Shown piece by piece: positions 1-5,769 of a stretch of 11,521 bases of DNA. The notes below the pieces were generated by a model. It saw nothing but the letters and a program-made list of their open reading frames with translations, searched no databases and was not told where the DNA came from. The stretch is from Scytalidium lignicola. Lineage: Eukaryota > Ascomycota > Leotiomycetes. Where the stretch lies: the NCBI GenBank assembly GCA_002812745.2, contig NCSJ02000644.1, positions 1-11,521 of the forward strand, written 5' to 3'. The position numbers and the translations under genes are program-made. How positions within the stretch are numbered: position 1 is the first letter of the stretch; each line of letters starts with the position of its first letter.

Positions 1-59
1 TACTTGTTCTTTAATTAATTATTAGATTATACTTTCTTATTCATTCAATTCTTAATATA

Positions 60-345
60 ACTTGATATATTCTTAATCTTATAATATTAAAAGATATTTT
101 TTCTTAATAGTTTTTACTATATCTTATATTTAAGTTTCAAGTTTAAATGTTAATATACTTTTGAACCTTAGTATTATTTGCTAATAATATTAAATAGTTA
201 TTGTCTTTGACTTTTGTGTTAAGTTTAAGTTGTTTTACAACTTGTTCACTAATGAAGTTTCTTTTGGCTCTTGAATTAATTAAAGCTCTTATTAGCTTTT
301 TATATAATTTTATATTTATGTATAATGAACTTTTTACTATTCATA
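60..345 (-). other. Retropepsin domain of copy A, active site mutated
   Basis: The minus strand reads LYINIKLYKK, then ALINSRAKRNFISEQ, then LILLANNTKVQKYI, EKISFNIIRL and QVILR. This follows the retropepsin order of flap-side strand, catalytic D-S/T-G, LADG-like loop and the hydrophobic ILGM motif. The catalytic Asp-Ser-Gly has become Asn-Ser-Arg at 277-269 through GAT to AAT and GGA to AGA, both G-to-A changes expected from RIP. The enzyme would have been inactive. The same site is GAT in copy C and NAT in copy B. Confidence 0.88.
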
Positions 346-2640
346 GAGTAAAGATTAATGTTCTTGGTATTATTGATTAATATGTTATCTTTGATTTTCA
401 AATTTTCAGTATTCTTTTGAAGTTCTACAAATAATGCATAACATCTTTTACTAAGGTTTTTTAGTCTTAGTCTATTAAGGCTTTTGTTATTAATAAATAC
501 TTGTGTATCTTATACTTATTTTGTTATTTTATTTTTAAGGTATTCTCTTATTTCAGTAATAAAGATATTACTTTTCTTAAGAATCCTTCTTGTAAAGTTT
601 AAAGAGTACATTATTACTTCTTAGTTGAATTGTTAATTGATTCTTTGTATTAATTCAGCTTCTTCTAATAATATGATAAGTGTTTTCAAGAGTAGTAAAT
701 CTTCTTTTAATTTATTAACTATAAGCAAAACTTCTATATCTTAGTTAACTTGTTCAACAATAATCTTAATTAGTTCTCTTTGTTCTTGTTAAGTATAATA
801 CTCTTTAGCTTTAAACAGTTGTTTTATTGATTTTCCTAATCCTCAGATTTCTTTGTACTATGTTTTTGCCTTTGCTTGTTCTTGTTAAAAGGTTAACATT
901 AAAAGTCCTTAGTATTGTAGATTATATTGCCTTTACATAATATAGCTTAATCCTTCTTCTATAACCATTTAAGTGTTCTTAAACATTTGATCAAAGTCAT
1001 CTTGGATTTGAGTCTTTTCTATTAGTAAGAGGAATTCATGTATTCTTTTCTTTATAACAATGCTTTGCAAGTTAGTCTTATAAACTAGAGTAAGATCTTT
1101 AATATCAAGTTCATGTATTTTAACAGTTATTTCCTTTTATTATATAGTTTTAAAGAGTTAGCTTTTGTTTAAGATTTCTTATCCTCTTAGCCTTCTTATG
1201 CTAATTATAAGATAATATTTCAGGATTAATAACTCTTTAAAAACAGGATATTGTTCTGTTAGTATAACCTTGAAGTTTATTAGTATAATTATCTAAATTT
1301 CATTGACTCTTAGAATTAATCTTCATCTACCTTGACTTTTGATTTGATTGTTATCTTGAGGGTATTTTATATGTTAAGTCCTTGTCATAAACATAAAGTT
1401 TGTTTTAAGAACTTTTGTTATTGTTATTTCATCTACATTAGTCTTAACAACAAGATATAGTATAATTATAAAGTCTTAAAGAGTTTCTTTGTCTGATGAG
1501 CTTTCTTTTAAGCTTGAGCTTTCTTCCTTTGATAATTTTAGCAAGATATCCTTAAGTCTTAGGATTTTCATAACTTTAACTTTAACTATTGTACTTGACT
1601 TGTTATTCTTCTTATGAGTATTTATTATATGTCTAGAAAGTTTACATTTAAAATATAACTTGNTTTTTTCTTTTGTTGTTAAGTTCTTTAAAGGAGATTC
1701 TAAAGGAGTTCTTCTTTTTTTCTTTTTCTTTTAAAATACTCTTTTCCTTTCCTTTTAAAGGTTTTCCTTTTCTTTATAATGTTTAACTTTATAAGGTTTT
1801 TACAATCTTTCTTCTTATTAGTCTTTCTTTGGTTAAAGTAAAATTTACCNTTTTTTGTCTAAGATCATCTTATATTGTTTATTCTTGATCTTGATAAATA
1901 AATTAATAAGAATGTTGAATGTAATGATTATAAGTTGTTAGTATAGTTTTTCTTTAATGAAGTCCTTGAATTTAGTTTTATACTAATGTATATATACNTT
2001 TTTCTCCTTAGTTAACTGATATTATATACTAATAATAAAGTATTATATATTCATTAAAACTTTTAGTTTGTCTGAAGTAAGCTAATTGTCTTTTAACATT
2101 CTTTTTTTCATCAACATCCTTATACAATCATTTAAGTTCTCTTATGTAATTAACTTAACTTGTAATGATATTGATTATTCTTTAATTTATTGTTTTTTTG
2201 TTTGTTATGAATTATTTGTCTTTAAAAGGTTAAAACTAAGTTTTGGTTACTTCTCTTAAGTATGTTAATACTTATAAAACCTTATGTATATCTTTAAGTA
2301 ATAAGTAATTGTTTAACATTAAATAAGTTCTTGTTTGAGCAAGATATACTTTTAACTTCTTTTTATCCTTATAGAATAAGTTTAGCTTGGTGATTTTAAC
2401 TTCTTTAAAGGTTGTTATTAGGATTTGTTTTATGTTGTCCTTTGGTTTAGAGTCTAGATCAAGGTTTAAACTTAAAGCTTTAAGTATTAGCTTTAAGTTA
2501 AGTTTAGGTAATAAAAGTGTTGACTTCTTCTTAGTAGTTCTTGATAATTCTTTGACAATTGATCTTTTGATTAACTTAGTAAGTTGCTTTAATAGTATAA
2601 CAACTTCCTTTAATATTCCTTCTAAGATGTTAGTTTCCTT

Positions 2641-2811
2641 GATAATCTAGTCCTTACCTTAATCTTCTTCAGAATTATCTTCTGAACTTTCCTTAGATAC
2701 TTTCTCAGATTCCTCTTTTAATTCTTCTTCAAAACCTTCTTCAGAACCTTCTTCAGGTTATTGTTCATTGTTATTATTTACTAATATGTTTGTCTTTAAA
2801 TCCTGATTTAT
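2641..2811 (-). repeat. Acidic low-complexity GAA-rich start of gag
   Basis: The gag N-terminus is a purine-rich run of GAA/GAAGGT-like triplets on the minus strand, coding for a Glu/Ser-rich stretch (EEGSEEGFEEELKEE and then SEDNSEED). Copy B keeps the same composition at about 8450-8545 with several N bases. Runs of this type are often disordered; no domain is recognisable. Downstream the frame enters the capsid region without a shift. Confidence 0.65.
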
Positions 2812-2819
2812 CAAGATAA

Positions 2820-2832
2820 GTAATGTTCAAAA
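2820..2832 (-). promoter_or_regulatory. Primer-binding-site region of copy A
   Basis: These bases directly follow the U5 end of the copy A LTR (its terminal CA lies at 2834-2833 on the minus strand). The minus strand reads TTTTGAACATTAC. Copy B has the identical 12 bases at 8608-8597, followed by N. I do not recognise a tRNA 3' end complement. TTGAACA (2830-2824) is complementary to TGTTCAA at 3316-3322 inside the LTR, about 40 bases downstream of the TATA box. That fits self-priming of the Tf1/sushi type, but the match is only 7 bases and RIP has probably altered the site. Confidence 0.45.
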
Positions 2833-3106
2833 TGTTATAAAACTATGTTATTTAGGTTATTAGATAACTAGGGTAAGGTAAATGTTTAAGGATAATGGAA
2901 ATATATAATATACAAGTATACAACTAAGTTAAAGGTAAGATCTAGTAATGTATTTATGTTGAACATAAAGAGTTTACTCTTATGTTTTTATAGTATGCTT
3001 ATATAGATAATGAAATCCAACTAGACTTCTTAGACCTTTTAAGTCTTATAAGTCTATAAACCCTTTAGACCTCTCAAGTCCTTAAGTCTAATCATGTTAT
3101 GTGATC
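2833..3106 (-). repeat. LTR of copy A (5' LTR, U3 end missing)
   Basis: This is a minus-oriented long terminal repeat. On the plus strand it starts TGTTATAAAAC (the reversed 3' end of the LTR), contains the reversed TATA segment CTTATATAGATAATG near 2999-3013, and shows the degenerate GACCT/AAGTC repeat block at 3019-3089. It aligns with 8609-8956 and, inverted, with 3107-3449. It stops at about 3106, roughly 85 bases short of the expected U3 terminus, where the plus-oriented LTR begins. RIP decay is visible (for example ACTAGACTTCTTAGACC in place of the GC-rich block of 3541-3606). Confidence 0.87.
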
Positions 3107-3202
3107 TGTTACGGGTTTTACCTAACAAGCTGATTGGTGTAGGCCTGAGGCTCGGTACACGGAAGGTGTGCATAGAGAACCTAACAATCAGGGGTCACGT
3201 GA

Positions 3203-3258
3203 TGGAGTCTTGGGATCCCTGGTGGACTCCAGTGGACTCCAAGGACTCCAAGGGATCC
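3203..3258 (+). repeat. GGACTCC/GGGATCC short tandem repeat in LTR U3
   Basis: Imperfect 7-10 base units (TGGAGTC, TGGGATCC, TGGACTCC, TGGACTCC, AGGACTCC, GGGATCC) lie just upstream of the TATA box. The equivalent block in the other LTRs differs in length and unit sequence: 3019-3089, 3541-3606 (GGACCCC/AGGTCC units) and 8792-8863. Its position just upstream of the core promoter would suit a transcriptional control element; that role is inference. Confidence 0.7.
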
Positions 3259-3275
3259 AACTGTATTTCATTATC

Positions 3276-3283
3276 TATATAAG
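3276..3283 (+). promoter_or_regulatory. LTR TATA box (TATATAAG)
   Basis: TATATAAG lies inside CATTATCTATATAAGC in the plus-oriented LTR. A TATA segment is kept in the other three LTRs, reversed at about 3003, 3516 and 8773. Transcription would start some 30-40 bases downstream, near 3305-3320, and would fix the U3/R boundary. Confidence 0.7.
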
Positions 3284-3449
3284 CACGCTGTAGGAACATG
3301 AGAGTAGATTCCTCGTGTTCAACCTAAATACATTACTGTATCCTACCTTCGACCTAGTAACTTGCTTGTGTGTCACACGTTTCCGTTGTCCCTGAACATC
3401 TACCTTACCCTTGGCTATCCAGTGACCTGGATGGCGTAGTTTTGTAACA

Positions 3450-3704
3450 CAGGATATAGTAATGTATTTGGGTTGAACACAAGAAGTCTACTCTTATGTT
3501 CTTACAACATGCTTATATAAATGATGAAATACTGTTAAACCCTTGGACCCCCAGGTCCCCAGGTCCTAAGTCAACAGACCCTGGACCCCTTAGGTCCCAA
3601 GTCCTTATCATATGACTGTCTAATTGTTAAGTTCTCTTGTACAATGTATTTGTACCAAGCCTTAAGCCTACACCAATTAACATATTGTAATAAAACCCAT
3701 AACA
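3450..3704 (-). repeat. 3' LTR of copy B (U5 end missing)
   Basis: This minus-oriented LTR starts (U3) at 3704 with TGTTATGGGTTTTA on the minus strand, next to a polypurine tract, which identifies it as the 3' LTR of copy B. On the plus strand the reversed TATA segment is at 3511-3520 and the GGACC/AGGTCC block at 3541-3606. It is cut at 3450, where the plus-oriented solo LTR ends, and lacks about 107 bases of its U5 end. It is less RIP-damaged than the LTRs at 2833 and 8609, keeping long C-rich runs. Confidence 0.87.
3541..3606. repeat. GGACC/AGGTCC short repeat block in the 3' LTR
   Basis: On the plus strand this C-rich block carries repeated CAGGTCC, GGACCCC and TAGGTCC units, several of them partly palindromic. 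It is the counterpart of 3203-3258, with a different unit sequence and a longer span, so the block varies between LTRs of the same family. Confidence 0.65.
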
Positions 3705-3750
3705 TTATCCCCTTTTATGCTTAACATTATCCTAACACTAAAACATTATC
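3701..3750. repeat. Three short direct repeats AACATTATC
   Basis: AACATTATC occurs at 3701-3709, 3723-3731 and 3742-3750, spaced 22 and 19 bases apart, starting at the U3 edge of the 3' LTR. The block lies between the LTR and the plus-strand pseudogene at 3795, in what would be that gene's upstream region. No function is recognised, and chance repetition in AT-rich DNA is possible. Confidence 0.45.
3705..3716 (-). other. Polypurine tract of copy B
   Basis: The minus strand reads AAAAGGGGATAA directly before the U3 start TGTTATGGG. A purine run at this exact place is the plus-strand primer of LTR retrotransposons. It fixes the 3' boundary of the internal region and shows that the plus-strand pseudogene at 3795-4385 lies inside the element. 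Confidence 0.78.
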
Positions 3751-3794
3751 TTCAAATAATCTCTTTGTTTAACAATTCTTCTTTCTTTTCCAAC

Positions 3795-4385
3795 ATGCTA
3801 CCTAAACAATAACGTTCTAAGAATAGCACAGAAGAAAGGACAAGATCAAGAAAATATCAAGAGTAAATAGCCTTAAGTGATTATATTAATGAATATAGTT
3901 TTAAAGTAATACCTTATTCATTTTACAAGTAGAATAATTTTGTTTGTAAGGTAAACCTTGATTTTAGTCATTACAATAAGTGTTCTTGTTATAAACAATC
4001 TTATAATAACAAGGAATCTGCTTCTTCCTCCTTCTTCCTTTATAAGCACAAGTATGACCAACTTATAGAGAAAAAAGAAAAAACCAACGAAGTTCTTTTA
4101 AAAACAATAGCCTACTTAGCTTGTCTGAAGAAGTAATAGTTCTTCTTGAAGAAGTATACTTAAGAAATGTTCTGTTATAGTTTGAAAACTTTAGACAAGC
4201 TTAATGTTGTAAAAGAGAAAGAAAAGTAAGAGAAGTTATCTAGAAAGTCATATTCTGCTAACCTAAGTAAAGCTTCTTTTTCAATTGTTAACCTCTTCTT
4301 CTTTAACCTTATAATTTTATTGCCTAGAAATCTATTCTAAGATAAGCTTAGTAATATACCTTCAATAACTCTTCATAACTTGTAA
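3795..4385 (+). pseudogene. Antisense Zn2Cys6-type protein with coiled coil, RIP-decayed
   Basis: One plus-strand frame starts at ATG 3795 and stays readable for up to 197 codons, broken by stops that look like former CAA/CAG codons (for example TAA at 3810, TAG at 3930). Residues 41-70 show C-X2-C-X6-C-X8-C-X2-C-X6-C spacing, the fungal binuclear zinc cluster pattern. Codons at 3915, 3924, 3972 and 4002 are now TAT/TAC (Tyr), and 3945 and 3981 are still TGT (Cys). Each change is one G-to-A step. A charged Leu/Lys/Glu helix follows (DQLIEKKEK, then VLLKTIAYLACLKK, FFLKKY, EMF), probably a coiled coil, then a Ser/Asn-rich tail. From memory this resembles a family of short ascomycete hypothetical proteins. 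It lies between pol and the polypurine tract of copy B, antisense to the element, converging on the end of pol (4309). The true end could be 4340 or 4385. DNA binding is inference. Confidence 0.72.
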
Positions 4386-5769
4386 AATTAAAAATAAGTT
4401 TTTATCCATTCTTACTTTTTAAATACTTTATTTATTTAACTAAGTATTATAGTCTTTTATAATATATCTTATAACTAATGATTTTCTTAACTTTATATTC
4501 CTTTTCCACATTAACTTCTTTTAATATTAATGTTTAAATGTTCTTAAGTGTTAATTTAAGAAGTAAAACATAAAAAACAGAATATATCTTAATTATTATT
4601 AATAATTTTAATTTATATGTTAATAGTCTATAAACTTCTTCAATTTTATATAGTCTTATCTTTACTCAGTCTAGTTTATTGTTTAATCTTATTATTTTAA
4701 TGTTTTTCTTAAGAAGATAAACNTNATCTCCTTTTACAAAGGTATTCTTTATGCTTTAGAATACTTTCTTTACAGTATTATTCTATTCATAAGCTTGATC
4801 CTTCTTTGTAAGTTTAGTCAATAGTACAAAGATCTTAGAATAGTTTTTTATAAATCTTTAATAATAGTTGGCTAACCTTAAGAAACTCTGTAATTGCTTA
4901 ATAGTCTTAAGTAGTTCTTATTCTTTAATTATTTAAATCTTATCATCAAGGGTTTTTATTCTTTCTTTAAAAATATAATATCTTAAGAACTGAACTTATT
5001 CCTTATAAAATTTACATTTTACTAGTTTACAGTATAATCCTACCTTTTATAATACTTGTAGAATAAACTTAACATACTTTGTATATTCTTTAATACTCTT
5101 TGAGTATATGATTATATTATCAAGATATATTATCATGAATTTCTCTAAGTATTTTTCTAATATCTAGTTTATTATTCTTTATTGTATTGTTAGAGTATTG
5201 ATCATATTAAATGTTATAACTAATAGTTTAAATAATTTATATTTAATTCGAATAACAACTTTCCATTCATTATCCTTTTTAATCTTAACCAGATTAAATG
5301 CTAATTATAAGTTTAGCTTAGTGAATATAACAATTCCCTTCAGCTTGTTTATTATTAAATCAATCAATAATAAAGGATATTAATCTTTCTCAGTTTTACT
5401 ATTCAAGTGTTTGTAATTATCATAAGGTTATCTTAATGGATTATCTTCTTTCTTTGTATAATATAATAATACTTTAACTTTGTTATAACCTTCTTTATAC
5501 AGACCTTTAAACACCATTTTCTTAAGTAACTATTTCTTTGTCATCTTATCCTTAATAAGAGTTGTTCAATAAATTAGTTTATAAGCTAGTCTAAACCTTT
5601 CTTTAAGCTTTATCTTATAATCTTATAGTTTATACTCAAGTAAGGCTAAATCATCAAGTTTCTCTGTGAATAACTCTAGTTATTCATAGTATTTTTCAAG
5701 TATATGTTTTATAATATTATTAATATAGACAACTCTTAAAAACACAATTTCTTCTAAGAAGGTAATTAT
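4309..5769 (-). pseudogene. Degenerate RT plus integrase C-terminus and chromodomain (copy B)
   Basis: One minus-strand frame reads through 5769-4309 with more than a dozen stops. RT landmarks in order: YTKKEDNPLR near 5460-5431, FTKLNL at 5325-5308 (catalytic Asp of FTKLDLR now Asn, 5313-5311), KKDNEWKVVIRIKYKLF near 5280-5236, and YLDN at 5127-5116 in place of YLDD. The RT thumb/connection follows (GLYCKLVKCKFYKE from 5040; QSFLRLANYY at 4890-4861). After SIKNT the frame passes at about 4741/4740 straight into FVKGD-VYLL, the integrase C-terminal GPY/F region (GPY now RLY, 4656-4648), then YSVFYVLLL (family IHPVFHVSLL). A chromodomain lies at 4500-4381: EYKVKKI, then YLVK with the WKGY Trp now a stop. 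RNase H and the integrase core are deleted in frame. The product is dead: both visible RT Asp positions checked are lost. Confidence 0.93.
4381..4500 (-). other. Chromodomain at the end of pol
   Basis: The minus strand reads EYKVKKIISYKIYYKRL, a stop, YLVK, a stop, IKYLKSKNG, a stop, KLIFNF. This follows the chromodomain pattern EYEVEKIL...YLVKWKGY...WEP. Two aromatic Trp positions (WKGY and the WEP Trp) are now stops, as expected from TGG hit by RIP. In chromoviruses this domain guides integration to methylated-histone chromatin. It places the element in the chromovirus lineage. Confidence 0.88.

Larger units (their letters stand above)
1..2811 (-). pseudogene. Degenerate Gag-linker-protease of copy A
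   Basis: In the original element this encoded Gag (capsid and nucleocapsid) and the aspartic protease at the start of Gag-Pol. In reading order, a likely start codon 2811-2809 is now ATA. An acidic Glu/Ser-rich N-terminus follows at about 2770-2660. The capsid segment at about 2400-1900 includes a readable FYKDKKKLKVYLAQTRTYLM (from 2376) and RQTKSFNEY. A zinc-knuckle-like motif lies at 1661-1614 (YFKC-KLSR-H-IINT-H, first Cys changed to Tyr, fourth ligand His). A long Gln/Glu-rich linker covers about 1600-350. Retropepsin lies at about 345-60, where ALIDSGA has become ALINSRA (catalytic Asp codon 277-275 is AAT), ending with the QVILR and IRKYNL motifs. In-frame stops are frequent. Apparent frameshifts at 1998 and 1850 coincide with N bases beside T runs and may be artefacts; near 340 copy A has one extra A in an A run relative to B and C. 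It is non-functional. Confidence 0.88.
1..3106 (-). mobile_element. Copy A: partial RIP-decayed Ty3/gypsy chromovirus
   Basis: This minus-strand element reads from a 5' LTR (2833-3106, lacking the start of U3) through a primer-site region, gag, a long linker and protease to the left edge of the window. The pol part lies outside. It is a direct repeat of 5768-8956 (copy B) and an inverted repeat of 8957-11521 (copy C). It is strongly AT- and TpA-rich with stops throughout. Unlike B and C it has only three ambiguous bases (1663, 1850, 1998), so it is the best-read gag copy in the window. The assignment to Ty3/gypsy rests on the gag and protease motifs here and on the RT and chromodomain of copy B. 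Confidence 0.9.
3107..3449 (+). repeat. Nearly undamaged solo LTR, opposite orientation
   Basis: This 343-base island is far more GC-rich than its surroundings. It begins TGTTACGGG and ends TTTTGTAACA, giving the canonical TG...CA ends and a 6-base inverted terminal repeat TGTTAC/GTAACA. Its reverse complement aligns over its whole length with the copy B LTR (8609-8956) and over large parts with 2833-3106 and 3450-3704. It carries a TATA box at 3276-3283 and a GGACTCC repeat block. No gag follows at 3450, so it is a solo LTR. The flanks TGATC (3102-3106) and CAGGA (3450-3454) do not match, so no target-site duplication is seen. It shows little RIP and is either young or too short to have been mutated. 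Confidence 0.92.

Noticed and set aside
1600..2400. Programmed frameshift inside Gag
   Set aside because: The apparent frame change between capsid and zinc knuckle in copy A falls at N-marked homopolymers, and copies A and C differ in where it occurs.
2387..2650. Plus-strand open frame of 87 codons
   Set aside because: It is the antisense shadow of the gag N-terminus of copy A; the minus frame carries the family motifs.
3094..3282. Plus-strand open frame of 62 codons in the GC-rich island
   Set aside because: It lies within the undamaged LTR, spans its edge and TATA box, and has no protein features. It is open only because the LTR lacks RIP stops.
3107..3449. The plus-oriented LTR as the 5' LTR of copy C
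   Set aside because: Orientation fits, but no primer site or gag follows at 3450, copy C is heavily RIP-mutated while this LTR is not, and copy C gag starts 5.5 kb away at the copy B boundary.
5198..5383. Plus-strand open frame of 61 codons
   Set aside because: It is antisense to the RT palm region, where the minus strand shows FTKLNL and KKDNEW motifs.
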